From: Oenococcus sicerae
GTDB taxonomy: Bacteria; Bacillota; Bacilli; Lactobacillales; Lactobacillaceae
DNA length: 64,000 nucleotides
Reading direction: 5' to 3'
NCBI RefSeq assembly: GCF_004102045.2
Contig: NZ_CP029684.2
Span: 434,001 to 498,000, forward strand
The notes beneath the pieces are model-generated. The model worked only from the letters and a program-made list of their open reading frames with translations. It searched no databases and was not told the DNA's origin. This document shows, one piece after another, positions 27,458 to 35,753 of this stretch (its first letter is position 1; each line of letters opens with the position of its first letter). The position numbers and the translations under genes were made by a program.

Positions 27458-28410
27458 GTTTCTTATCAATTCTCGCTTTATTGATCAGTACGACAATTAT
27501 CTATTCAGCACCGCTAGCCTTTACGGCTGTTGGCGGCTCATTTTCCGAACACGGCGGCGTTGTCAATGTTGGTTTGGAAGGTATTATGACGATGGGCGCC
27601 TTTAGTTCAATTGTCTTTAATCTAACTTTTGGCAGTTTTTTAGGCGCTTGGACGCCTTGGATCGGACTAGCTGTTGGTGCCATTGTTGGACTAGCGATCG
27701 CCTGGCTTCATGCTTTAGCGACTGTCACGCTGCGAGCTGATCATATTGTTTCTGGAACCGTTGTCAATCTGATCGCACCTGCCCTAGGTGTTTTCCTAAT
27801 AAAAGTTATTTACGGTAAGGGACAGACCAATCAAATTAATCAGAGCTTCGGTTATTCTGATGTTCCCCTGCTCGATAAGATCCCTATCTTGGGCAAACTT
27901 TTCTTTCAAAATACAAGCTACCCAGCTTTGTTGTCGATCCTAGTTGCAGTTCTGTCTTATTATGTGATTTACAAAACGCGTTTCGGCTTACGCCTGCGTT
28001 CTGTTGGCGAAAATCCACAAGCAGCCGACACCCTTGGATTAAATGTTGCCCGCCTGCGCTATGAAGGTGTCTTGTTATCCGGCTTGCTCGGCGGTATTGG
28101 CGGCGCTCTGTATGCTGAATCAATTGCGCTAAACTTTGCTGTTTCAACCATTGCCGGACAAGGATTCATTTCCATGGCGGCTATGATTTTTGGCCGTTGG
28201 AATCCGATCGGTGCGATGCTGGCATCCATGTTCTTTGGCTTATCACAATCGTTATCTGTCATTGGTGCACAAATCCCTGTGATCAAAAACATTCCGTCGG
28301 TTTGGCTGCAAATCTTCCCTTACATTTTAACGATCGTCGTGTTGACAATATTCTTTGGTAAAACAAAGGCGCCAAAAGCTGATGGCGTCAATTACATTAA
28401 ATCCGAATAA
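27454..28410 (+). CDS. nupQ: Nucleoside ABC importer permease 2
   Basis: Second BPD_transp_2 membrane subunit (318 aa), partner of the previous gene. Conserved marks are NVGLEGIMTMGAFS, LRADHIVSGTVVNL, SVGENPQAADTLGL and MAAMIFGRWNP. It ends the operon and is followed by a strong hairpin. Together the four genes import purine or broad-range nucleosides for salvage, in keeping with tdk in the same window. Confidence 0.92.
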   Translation: MSFLSILALLISTTIIYSAPLAFTAVGGSFSEHGGVVNVGLEGIMTMGAFSSIVFNLTFGSFLGAWTPWIGLAVGAIVGLAIAWLHALATVTLRADHIVSGTVVNLIAPALGVFLIKVIYGKGQTNQINQSFGYSDVPLLDKIPILGKLFFQNTSYPALLSILVAVLSYYVIYKTRFGLRLRSVGENPQAADTLGLNVARLRYEGVLLSGLLGGIGGALYAESIALNFAVSTIAGQGFISMAAMIFGRWNPIGAMLASMFFGLSQSLSVIGAQIPVIKNIPSVWLQIFPYILTIVVLTIFFGKTKAPKADGVNYIKSE

Positions 28411-28413
28411 ACA

Positions 28414-28445
28414 AAAAACGGCTTTCGCAATTGAAAACCGTTTTT
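28414..28445. terminator. Bidirectional terminator between nupQ and oppA1
   Basis: AAAAACGG and CCGTTTTT arms, extended inward by CTTTC/GAAAA with one mismatch, around a short loop. It serves the two convergent transcription units. Confidence 0.88.
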
Positions 28446-28464
28446 ATTTTCGCCAAAAGTTCAG

Positions 28465-30129
28465 TTATTTTACATAAGCGTACTTGTAATAGAAGGAATT
28501 ACCAGCATTAAAGTTCTGCAGACCCTTGAGCTTTGGATTGACCAGACTTGGATAAGCATTCCAATATACCGGCGAAGCGCCAGCATCTTTAGCAAGCGCC
28601 AGTTCAGCTGTAATTTCGTCTTTCGTACGTGCTTTTTGATTTAAAGCATTTTGATTCATTGCACGATTGAAGGCATCGGTGTAAGTTTTAGAGACCCAGC
28701 GACCATCATTGTTCGTACCGTTATTCGTGAATAAGGTCAGGTAGCCAGTTGGTTCGGCATAATCTGACGACCAGCCAGCGACCATCACATCAAAATTCTG
28801 ATTCTGCTGGTCTTGTAGACGCTGTTTAAAGGGCACGAATTTTTCCGTCACTTTGATGTTGCCTAACTGCTGCCAGGTTTGCTGCAGATAATCAACTTCA
28901 GGTTTCGAAACAGGACTTTCAGCTGTTGCCTCTACAGCGATATTCAAGCTTGTCAAACCAGTTTCCTTAAGACCCTGTTTAAACAATTTTTTGGCCTTCT
29001 TCAAGTCATACTTATAATATTTACCTGTATATTTTTTGGCAGCCTTGGCAAAATCTTCTCCTGAAGCCGTTTTACCCGCAGCGCCAGCCGGAACAAGACT
29101 CGTCGCAGCTGTATACATGCCACCCGAAATCTGACTTGCGATCGCCTTACGGTTAATCGCGTAGCTTAAAGCCTGTCTGATCTTCGTGTTGTTTAAACCT
29201 TTAACCTTGCCAGTTTGGTTATATTCTAGATAGTAAGTTGCGTCACCGGCGTACTCCTTGAAATCAGAACGGTTTTTATTGGCTGTAACTGATTGTTGGG
29301 ATGAAAGTGCGACCAAGTCAAGTTTTCCACGCTTGTATAATGCGATCGCAGCGGTTGGATCTTTAACAACAGTTTCAGAAATTTCATTGGTCTTAACATG
29401 TTTTTTATCCCAATAATATTTGTTCTTAAGCAAAGTAAAACTGCCATTGGTGCCATTCCAGCCCACCAATTTATAAGGGCCATCATAAACTTGTTTGCTA
29501 GAAGCAGTGCCCAACTTTTTGCCATATTGTTTCGCTACTTTTGGATCTTGTGCAAAAAATGTTGGGGCGGCTAATTCCAGCTCAAACTGCGGCATTGGAT
29601 GGTCCAGTGTTACAACTAATGTTCGGTCATTTTTGGCAACGACACCTAAACTCGTTGCCTTGGCCTTGCCAGCTTGAATCTCATCAGCATTCTTCACGCC
29701 TGAATACTTATCAGCAGTTTGGCTGCCCGTCGATGGATCAACTACTCTCTGCCAAGCATAGACAAAATCCGCCGCAGTCAGCTTATCACCGTTCGACCAT
29801 TTTAGCCCTTTTCGTAAAGTGAAGGTCCAAGTCTTGCCGTCAGAACTATGATGCCATTTCTCAGCTAGTCCAGCTTTGATCTGGCCGCTGGCCGTCCGAC
29901 TGAGCAAGCCCTCTTGAACATTATCTGCGATCTGGTCGGCATAAGCATCCGTGATCAGAGCCGTATCCATTGTTGTCAAATCCGTTGGCATGGAAAAATA
30001 GAGCTTCGATTTTGCTTTGGCACTGGCGGTCAGCGGTGAAACAGCTTCAGCTGCCAGACTTGTTGCCAGCAAGCCGCTTAATAATAAAACGCCTGCTTTC
30101 TTTGTAACGCTTGCTTTTCTCATTTTCAT
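28465..30129 (-). CDS. oppA: OppA-like peptide-binding protein 1
   Basis: Family 5 extracellular solute-binding protein, 554 aa, probably binding oligopeptides. Typical stretches are WTFTLRKGLKWSNGDKLTA, DFVYAWQRVVDP and GPYKLVGWN. The signal peptide (VLLLSGLLATSLAAEAVSP) ends near TASAKA, a signal-peptidase-I-like site; there is no lipobox cysteine. The start at 30129 follows AAGGAG, while an upstream in-frame ATG at 30147 does not. No permease or ATPase genes are adjacent, so it probably shares the oppDFBC system at 54-58 kb. Confidence 0.9.
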   Translation of the reverse strand: MKMRKASVTKKAGVLLLSGLLATSLAAEAVSPLTASAKAKSKLYFSMPTDLTTMDTALITDAYADQIADNVQEGLLSRTASGQIKAGLAEKWHHSSDGKTWTFTLRKGLKWSNGDKLTAADFVYAWQRVVDPSTGSQTADKYSGVKNADEIQAGKAKATSLGVVAKNDRTLVVTLDHPMPQFELELAAPTFFAQDPKVAKQYGKKLGTASSKQVYDGPYKLVGWNGTNGSFTLLKNKYYWDKKHVKTNEISETVVKDPTAAIALYKRGKLDLVALSSQQSVTANKNRSDFKEYAGDATYYLEYNQTGKVKGLNNTKIRQALSYAINRKAIASQISGGMYTAATSLVPAGAAGKTASGEDFAKAAKKYTGKYYKYDLKKAKKLFKQGLKETGLTSLNIAVEATAESPVSKPEVDYLQQTWQQLGNIKVTEKFVPFKQRLQDQQNQNFDVMVAGWSSDYAEPTGYLTLFTNNGTNNDGRWVSKTYTDAFNRAMNQNALNQKARTKDEITAELALAKDAGASPVYWNAYPSLVNPKLKGLQNFNAGNSFYYKYAYVK

Positions 30130-30174
30130 GATCTCCTTCCTTCTCATTCCATTAAACGAAAATTAAATTACGCT

Positions 30175-30204
30175 ATTATAGGCATAAGAAAAGATGAAAA
30201 TCAA
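30175..30204 (-). promoter_or_regulatory. Promoter of oppA1
   Basis: TTGATT (30204-30199), 18 bases and TATAAT (30180-30175) on the minus strand, about 45 bases before the start codon. Confidence 0.65.
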
Positions 30205-30274
30205 CTATCGATTTTTCGTTAGCAAACCAAACAAAAATCGTCGTCAAATCGCCGCTTAGCTGCATAATTAAATA

Positions 30275-31012
30275 GTGGATAATTTGCTATCGATCATTTT
30301 AAAAAAATATGGCCAGCATCATGAGAATCCTTATGTAATCGCACTGACAGGTTCTGTTGCAGTTGGCAAATCAACGATCGCTAGAGAAATTGCAAACCGT
30401 TTGGCCCAAAGTGCTGCTGGTCTGACTGTATCGGTTATTTCCGTTGACGCTTTTATTTTTCCGAACCAAGAATTAGTCAAACGAGATATTTTTCAAGAAA
30501 AAGGTTTCCCACAAAGCTACAATTTAACTGCTTTATCGAACAAAATTGGCGAATTAAAAAAAGGTGCAGCTAGTGTGAGCGTACCCGTGTATTCTCAATC
30601 GATCAACGATATCACTGTTAACAAATACGAAAAAATAAAGGCGGCCAAAATCTTGATAATTGAGGGTGTTACGGCGCTTCGAATCCATGATTATGATTTA
30701 TCCATCTACATTGACGCTGATACATCACTCGTTTACCAATGGTTTTTAAAGCGTACGCTGGCTTTTATCGACAATAGCAAACAAGATCCTAACAGTTTTT
30801 ATTACCCTCTTTCTCACATGACGCCAGCAAAACAGCTGACATTGATCGATCAGACCTGGCGGAAGACAGATTTAAAAAATTTGACCGAGTTTATTGAACC
30901 AATGAAAAAAGAGGCTGACATCATTGTTCACAAAACAGATCGTCACCAAATTGATAAAATAACCATGACTAAATCTGTGAGCAGTAATGGCCCAAGGAGT
31001 TTAAAAAAATGA
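30275..31012 (+). CDS. coaA: Short type I pantothenate kinase, copy 2
   Basis: Second short CoaA (245 aa), same core as copy 1: GSVAVGKST, SVDAFIFPNQEL, KGFPQSYNL, VPVYSQSINDI, IIEGVTALRIHDYDLSIYIDAD and YQWFLKRTLAFI. It begins with GTG, lacks a ribosome-binding site and has CATAAT ending 6 bases upstream. The 5' flank AGCTGCATAAT is shared with copy 1, so the duplication included the start region. It overlaps coaBC by 4 bases and is thus the copy tied to CoA synthesis. Its C-terminus is about 13 residues longer than that of copy 1. Confidence 0.88.
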   Translation: MDNLLSIILKKYGQHHENPYVIALTGSVAVGKSTIAREIANRLAQSAAGLTVSVISVDAFIFPNQELVKRDIFQEKGFPQSYNLTALSNKIGELKKGAASVSVPVYSQSINDITVNKYEKIKAAKILIIEGVTALRIHDYDLSIYIDADTSLVYQWFLKRTLAFIDNSKQDPNSFYYPLSHMTPAKQLTLIDQTWRKTDLKNLTEFIEPMKKEADIIVHKTDRHQIDKITMTKSVSSNGPRSLKK

Positions 31013-32232
31013 CCCTTTTTAAAGATAAACATGTGCTGGTTATCATCACAGGAAGTATCGCTGCCTATAAATCAGCTATTTTGGTTCGAACATTAATTAA
31101 AAATCAAGCACAGGTTCGTGTGGCCATGACCGAGTCAGCTGAAAAATTCATCACAGCTTTAACTTTTTCGACGCTCACAAAGTATCCAGTTTTAACAGAT
31201 ATTTTTAAAGAAACAGATGGCGAAGTGGCTCATGTAGCTTGGGCCCGTTGGGCTGACTTTATTTTTGTCGTTCCGGCCACAGCGAATTTCATCGCCAAAA
31301 TCGCATATGGGCTGGCCAATGACACTGCTTCAGCTTTGATCTTAGCTAGTTCAGCGGTTAAGATAGTAGCACCCGCCATGAATGATCAGATGTGGCACAA
31401 CGCAGCCACCCGCCGTAATTTAAAACAAATCCAAGCAGATGGTCTGCTTGTGATCGATCCGGTCGTCGGCTTTTTAGCAGAGGGCTACGATGCCAAAGGA
31501 CATTTGCCGGACGTTGATGATATTTTAGATCAGGCTCAAGTTCGTCTATTGGCAAAACATGGTCAACTCGCAAATAAAAAAATCTTGATCACAGCTGGTG
31601 GTACTCGAGAAGCCTTGGATCCCTTACGTTACATTAGTAATCGTTCGTCAGGAAAAATGGGCTATGCTTTAGCTCAAGCGGCTGTCGAAGCTGGTGCGTC
31701 CGTAACCTTAATTTCGACTGTCGAACTCAAAGTGCCTTTTAATGTCCAACTCATCCAAGTGACCAGCAGTGATGACATGATGGCTGCTGTGAGTGACCAT
31801 TTTCAAACAGCCGATGTTTTTATTTCTGCAGCCGCTGTTTCTGATTTTCGCCCAAGTCAGCAGCAGACACAAAAAATTAAAAAAACAGGTAATGAAGGAT
31901 TGACGCTGAATTTAGTTCAAAATCCTGATATTCTGGCTACGGTCGCCGCAACTAAGAAAAATCAGTTCGTGGTTGGCTTCGCTGCTGAAACGCAAGACCT
32001 GCTCAACTATGCCAAAGACAAGCTGGTCAAAAAACACGCAGACATGATCATTGCTAACGATGTTAGTCAAAAAGGTATTGGATTTAACGCTGATGATAAT
32101 CAAGTCACAATTATTCGTCCTCATGAAAGACCACAGACTTTGCCAGTACAAAGTAAATTAGAAACTGCTCGTAGTATCGTCACGGAAATCGCTAAAGAAC
32201 TTGCTGATCAATTGCAGAATGACTTTAATTAG
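31009..32232 (+). CDS. coaBC: CoaBC: phosphopantothenoylcysteine synthetase/decarboxylase
   Basis: Bifunctional enzyme (407 aa) for the two steps after pantothenate kinase. The decarboxylase half (1-180) is a flavoprotein with His75 in VAHVAWARWADF and Asn125 in APAMNDQMW. The position of the catalytic Cys158 of E. coli is Glu158 here (FLAEGYDAKGHL), and the following GR motif is GH. The synthetase half (190-407) has ITAGGTREALDPLRYISNRSSGKMG and KNQFVVGFAAET. It is in operon with coaA copy 2 and converges on azlD with 8 bases of overlap. Confidence 0.92.
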   Translation: MTLFKDKHVLVIITGSIAAYKSAILVRTLIKNQAQVRVAMTESAEKFITALTFSTLTKYPVLTDIFKETDGEVAHVAWARWADFIFVVPATANFIAKIAYGLANDTASALILASSAVKIVAPAMNDQMWHNAATRRNLKQIQADGLLVIDPVVGFLAEGYDAKGHLPDVDDILDQAQVRLLAKHGQLANKKILITAGGTREALDPLRYISNRSSGKMGYALAQAAVEAGASVTLISTVELKVPFNVQLIQVTSSDDMMAAVSDHFQTADVFISAAAVSDFRPSQQQTQKIKKTGNEGLTLNLVQNPDILATVAATKKNQFVVGFAAETQDLLNYAKDKLVKKHADMIIANDVSQKGIGFNADDNQVTIIRPHERPQTLPVQSKLETARSIVTEIAKELADQLQNDFN

Positions 32233-32551
32233 TTCCCGATAATCGCAATAAGGCCATCGCCAGCACACCAACAAGCACGATCACGAGCAAATTTTTAGTT
32301 AGCAGACCAGCTACAAGCGATGGTACAGCCGCCAAACAATTATCCAGATTTAAAATTGGCCAGTAACCATTTTTTACTGTCAACAAATTTTCAAATAAAA
32401 TTGCCGTGATAATAGCGATTGGCACAAAAGACAAAAAATCCACCAACCAACTCGGCAGTTTAACCTTCTTCAGCAGCAAAAATGGCAGACTCCGCGACAG
32501 CCAAGTCACAAGACCGCATAATATAATTGTCAGATAAACTTTAGTCAGCAT
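32225..32551 (-). CDS. azlD: AzlD-family branched-chain amino acid export subunit
   Basis: Small membrane protein (108 aa, about four helices) that pairs with AzlC to export branched-chain or other neutral amino acids. Family marks are LPFLLLKKVKLPSWLVDFLSFVPIAI in the N-terminal half (cited as a region, about residues 23-48) and ILFEN. It overlaps the end of azlC by 11 bases and its stop overlaps the convergent coaBC by 8 bases. Confidence 0.88.
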   Translation of the reverse strand: MLTKVYLTIILCGLVTWLSRSLPFLLLKKVKLPSWLVDFLSFVPIAIITAILFENLLTVKNGYWPILNLDNCLAAVPSLVAGLLTKNLLVIVLVGVLAMALLRLSGTN

Positions 32552-33251
32552 GTGATCTCGACAATCCCATTCCTAAAAAGCAACCTAAAATCGAGGCTAA
32601 TAATAGCGCAAGTTCTCCTGGCAGCCATCGCATGAAAAAATACATCATGACAGCAACAGCGAACACTACCGTCAGCTGCAACTGAATACTTTTGCTATGA
32701 TCATTGATAATTTGCAAATAAAGCAGACCAATAAACATCACTACTAAGGCAAAATCCAGTCCAAATTGCTTAGCGTCGTTAATTAAACTGCCCAAGAGCG
32801 CGCCGGCAGCGGTTGCTAATATCCAAGACAAATAAGCCAGTATATTAGCTGTATTGAACCAAGCAAGCGTTAACCGGCCTTCCGTTTGATTGATTTTCGT
32901 CATAGCTAAAGCAAAAGTTTCATCAGTCAATAAGCTGCCAATAAAAAAGTTCTGTCGCATGCTATCCCTTTTAAAGTATTGCGAAATTGAGATACTCATT
33001 AAAATAATGCGCGAATTGATTAAAAAGGCAGAGAGAATAATCGCTGAAATTGGATCACCGGCCACGAGCATAGCTGTGACGACAAATTCTACAGAACCTG
33101 CATAAATCAGCAAAGACATCAACAGTATCGCTAGTAATGGCAAATGGCTCGTGTTTGCCACGACACCAAAAGCCATACCAACACCCATATAGCCAAACAT
33201 AGTTGGAATCGTATCTTTGATTCCAGCACGCAGCGTTAGATCAGAATCCAT
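32541..33251 (-). CDS. azlC: AzlC-family amino acid exporter
   Basis: Integral membrane protein of 236 aa. Motifs include TIPTMFGYMGVGMAFG near the N-terminus, IYAGSVEFV, FLINSRIILMSISI and LTDETFALAM, all typical of AzlC/YgaZ. With AzlD it exports branched-chain or related amino acids. It starts 33 bases after the 3' end of a tRNA gene, a gap that holds only the AAAGGA ribosome-binding site. Its message must therefore come through the tRNA, probably from the T-box leader further upstream. Confidence 0.9.
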   Translation of the reverse strand: MDSDLTLRAGIKDTIPTMFGYMGVGMAFGVVANTSHLPLLAILLMSLLIYAGSVEFVVTAMLVAGDPISAIILSAFLINSRIILMSISISQYFKRDSMRQNFFIGSLLTDETFALAMTKINQTEGRLTLAWFNTANILAYLSWILATAAGALLGSLINDAKQFGLDFALVVMFIGLLYLQIINDHSKSIQLQLTVVFAVAVMMYFFMRWLPGELALLLASILGCFLGMGLSRSHAD

Positions 33252-33284
33252 CTTGCAATCATTTCCTTTCTTTTCATAAACATA

Positions 33285-33356
33285 ACGTGGCGATAGGAGT
33301 CGAACCTATTGACTGTTGCTTATGAGGCAATTGAGTAACCGTTACTCGACGCCACT
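33285..33356 (-). tRNA. tRNA with CAU anticodon (Met or Ile2), atypical
   Basis: Cloverleaf of 72 bases. The D arm is GAG/CTC with GG in the loop, the anticodon loop CTCATAA gives CAU, and the T arm is ATAGG-TTCGACT-CCTAT. The acceptor pairs GTGGCG with CGCCAC. The outermost acceptor pair would be A-G, the top anticodon-stem pair is A-C and the base at position 73 is U; CCA is not encoded. It lacks the three G-C pairs of an initiator tRNA. Whether it is elongator Met, lysidine-modified Ile or a degenerate copy cannot be decided by eye. Confidence 0.75.
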
Positions 33357-33407
33357 CAGATAACATTTAATATACTTATATTAGATTCGCTACTGTTGAT
33401 CAGACAT

Positions 33408-33690
33408 AAAAAAAGCCACTCCTGTTCAATACAGAAGTGACTTAGCACGTTACCATCCTGCTTGTTTGATCAGTTACCTGATCAACCTTGCCAACCATCT
33501 GCTTTAACATATGAGTCAAAGTTTAATGGCGTGTCTAGTAACGAAGACCAATCCGTTTAATGCTTTCGGTGAACCGTTCGCATTAACCAATCACCGGCCA
33601 TGTTCGTTTTGCTGCTTCACGTTGACTTCCAGCGACCGTCAACTCTCTAAGCTTTGCTTTAAAACTACTATCCGGATCAACTTGTTTAAA
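33408..33690 (-). promoter_or_regulatory. T-box riboswitch leader upstream of tRNA-azlCD
   Basis: On the minus strand the order is as expected for a T-box. Stem I has AGAGAG (33648-33643) and the distal GGTCGCTGGAA loop (33637-33627). A specifier region with GAACATGGCC (33605-33596) follows. Then comes the T-box core AGGATGGTAACGTGC (about 33460-33446), and last an 11-base-pair terminator stem followed by seven T (33442-33408). The UGGU bulge would pair with a tRNA ending in ACCA. The specifier reads CAU (His) or AUG (Met), depending on register. The downstream genes are the tRNA and azlCD. Confidence 0.85.
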
Positions 33691-33784
33691 ATCTATGCAA
33701 TAAAGATAACACAGATAAAGGGAATACAGAACATAATTCATAAAAAAAACTACCCTAATTTGGATAGATCTTTCTGACACATGA

Positions 33785-33857
33785 TTGCCCTTGCTGGACT
33801 CGAACCAGCGCATGATGGCACCAGAAGCCATTGCCTTACCAACTTGGCCAAAGGGCA
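33785..33857 (-). tRNA. tRNA-Gln (CUG)
   Basis: Complete cloverleaf: acceptor TGCCCTT/AAGGGCA, D arm containing GCCAAGTTGGTAAGGC, anticodon stem ATGGC/GCCAT with loop TTCTGGT (anticodon CTG), and T arm GCTGG-TTCGAGT-CCAGC. The U1-A72 first pair and overall sequence match bacterial tRNA-Gln. CCA is not encoded. It lies just upstream of the T-box leader on the same strand. Confidence 0.92.
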
Positions 33858-33896
33858 TTAACAAGTTACCATTTTAACACGATATCTTGCTAAAAT

Positions 33897-35312
33897 TCAA
33901 GCATTATCTTGTTGCAGTTTCGAATGCCGAATACCATAGAAAAAATAAACCGCTAGACCGATAATTGTCCAAATGGCAAACATAACAAGTGTTTCCTGCT
34001 TAAGCTGCGTGATAAAAAAAAGACTTGTTAGGCCGCCAATGATCGGCACGACTGGATAACCAGGAACCTGAAAGCCATCAGCATTATTGATATCCGCTCT
34101 TTTTCGCAAGGACAGGATACCAAAGTTAACAAAGGTAAAGGCTGCCAACGTTCCCGCACTGATCAAAGAAGCCAGCTCAGAGAGCGGCACTGCACCAGCC
34201 AAGACAATTTCAATGATCCCTGCAATTAACAAAGCATTAAAAGGCACATGTTGACTACCAGAGATCCTGCCTAAGAATTTTGGTAATAAGCCATCTCGTC
34301 CAAAAGAGTATATGAGACGCGAAGAAGCGAACACTAATGCTAAGACTCCTGTAAACATACCGATCATCGAACCGATACCAATGATTGAAGACAAGCCTTT
34401 CTGTCCAACATAAGTAAAGGCAAATGACGCCGGGTCGCTGACGTTTAACTGCTTATAGTTCACCATGCCTGTTAAAACAATCGCAAACAAGGTGTATAAA
34501 ACAGCTGCGATCAGCACTGTATAAATGATACCGTGCGCCATCTGTGTTTTTGGCTTTTTGACTTCCGCTGTATGAGCAGCCAACGTATCAAAACCAATGA
34601 AAGCAAAGAAAATGCCCGAAGTAGCCGCCCAAATGCCCGATAAACCAAAGGGACCAGATTGAAACTCCTTCGGGTAAAAGGGAATGTAATTGCCAGGTTT
34701 AGTAAAGAAAATGCCCACAACGATAAACATAGCCAAGATGACTAACTTGATAGCAACGAAAATATTTTCCACCCAACGTGTCGTCGACAAACCAATCATT
34801 TGAATCACCAAAATCGTTAACAGTAGAATAACGGCCGGTAAATTGACGATACCGCCCTCTAAAGGACCAGCTAACCAAGAATCAAAGCCATGAATATGAT
34901 TCGTTTTAAAAAGGCCGCCTAAATATGATGAAAAACCAACTGAAACAGCAGAGGTCGCTAAGAAATACTCCAGAATCAAAGACCAGCCCAAAAACCAGCC
35001 GACCACTTGTCCATAGACGACCGAACCGTAAGAATAGGCAGAACCCGCTACTGGCATCGCACTTGCAAATTCTGCATAGGCCATGCCGGAAATTCCAGAA
35101 ATAATTGCGGCAATTAAAAAACTAATTGCGACAGCTGGCCCTGCATCCTGTGCTGCCTCCGTTCCTGGCAAAATGAAAATTCCTGTACCAATAACCGTGC
35201 CAATGCCAAGCGCAACCAAATCTTTCGTGTCTAAAACCCGTTTCAGATGTGCATCGGCTTTTGCGAACTGTGCCAACGAATCACGACGAAAAGATCGTTT
35301 AAAAATACCCAA
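33897..35312 (-). CDS. APC-family amino acid permease
   Basis: Twelve-helix amino-acid/polyamine transporter of 471 aa resembling the YfnA/cationic amino acid group. The first helix holds GIGTVIGTGIFILPG, the substrate-binding unwound helix of the family. Later come ISGISGMAYAEFASAMPVAGSAYSY (about 72-96) and FFAFIGFDTLAAHTAEVKKP. The last helices are intact. Its promoter has a perfect palindrome in the spacer (35351-35364). The substrate is not readable from sequence. Confidence 0.88.
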   Translation of the reverse strand: MGIFKRSFRRDSLAQFAKADAHLKRVLDTKDLVALGIGTVIGTGIFILPGTEAAQDAGPAVAISFLIAAIISGISGMAYAEFASAMPVAGSAYSYGSVVYGQVVGWFLGWSLILEYFLATSAVSVGFSSYLGGLFKTNHIHGFDSWLAGPLEGGIVNLPAVILLLTILVIQMIGLSTTRWVENIFVAIKLVILAMFIVVGIFFTKPGNYIPFYPKEFQSGPFGLSGIWAATSGIFFAFIGFDTLAAHTAEVKKPKTQMAHGIIYTVLIAAVLYTLFAIVLTGMVNYKQLNVSDPASFAFTYVGQKGLSSIIGIGSMIGMFTGVLALVFASSRLIYSFGRDGLLPKFLGRISGSQHVPFNALLIAGIIEIVLAGAVPLSELASLISAGTLAAFTFVNFGILSLRKRADINNADGFQVPGYPVVPIIGGLTSLFFITQLKQETLVMFAIWTIIGLAVYFFYGIRHSKLQQDNA

Positions 35313-35343
35313 AATAATCCTCCAAAAAAAGTAAATTAAGTGA

Positions 35344-35372
35344 ATTATGTCACTTCGGGAAGTGAAAGTAAA
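35344..35372 (-). promoter_or_regulatory. Promoter of the APC permease with palindrome in the spacer
   Basis: TTTACT (35372-35367), 17 bases and CATAAT (35349-35344) on the minus strand. The spacer contains CACTTC-GG-GAAGTG, a perfect palindrome in the position a repressor would use. Confidence 0.55.
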
Positions 35373-35373
35373 T

Positions 35374-35402
35374 AAAAAAAACCAAAAAGTGACTTTTGGT
35401 TT
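35374..35402 (-). terminator. Terminator of the thioredoxin-like gene
   Basis: ACCAAAA and TTTTGGT arms around AGTGAC, followed on the minus strand by a run of eight T. It lies 19 bases past the stop of the thioredoxin-like gene. Confidence 0.8.
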
Positions 35403-35420
35403 TTGGACAATTTGGCTATT

Positions 35421-35753
35421 TTAAAGGGTCTGCTGATACCAATTCAGAACTTGTTTCGGCGTTAAACGCTCACCGTCACCGATATGCGAAACTTGTCTGC
35501 CATCAACGAATAAGACAAAGGCTGGAATACCACGCAAGCCTTGTGCTTTTGCAATGGCTAAATTGGCATCACGATCGGCGTCAAACCAATCAGCTGTTTT
35601 GGCAACTTCATCTTTGATGTTTTGCACGAAAGGCTTAATTGCTTTGCAATCGCCGCACCAATCCGCAGAGAGAAACATGAGATGACGTCCCTTGGCTTTA
35701 ATATTCTGTTGAACTTGATCATCATTATTTACTTCTGGCTCATAGAAATTCAT
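35421..35753 (-). CDS. Thioredoxin-like protein (CGDC)
   Basis: Thioredoxin-fold protein of 110 aa with active site SADWCGDCKAIKP near residue 33 and the cis-proline segment GLRGIPAFVLF near residue 75. The CGDC motif differs from CGPC of general thioredoxins and is found in a lactic-acid-bacterial thioredoxin-like group. It is cytoplasmic, with no signal peptide, and probably takes part in thiol-disulfide exchange. It is a monocistronic unit with its own terminator. Confidence 0.85.
   Translation of the reverse strand: MNFYEPEVNNDDQVQQNIKAKGRHLMFLSADWCGDCKAIKPFVQNIKDEVAKTADWFDADRDANLAIAKAQGLRGIPAFVLFVDGRQVSHIGDGERLTPKQVLNWYQQTL

Noticed and set aside
33408-33780. Plus-strand and minus-strand frames of about 90 aa in the T-box region
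   Set aside because: The region is fully explained by tRNA and T-box RNA elements; the frames have no start signals or family.
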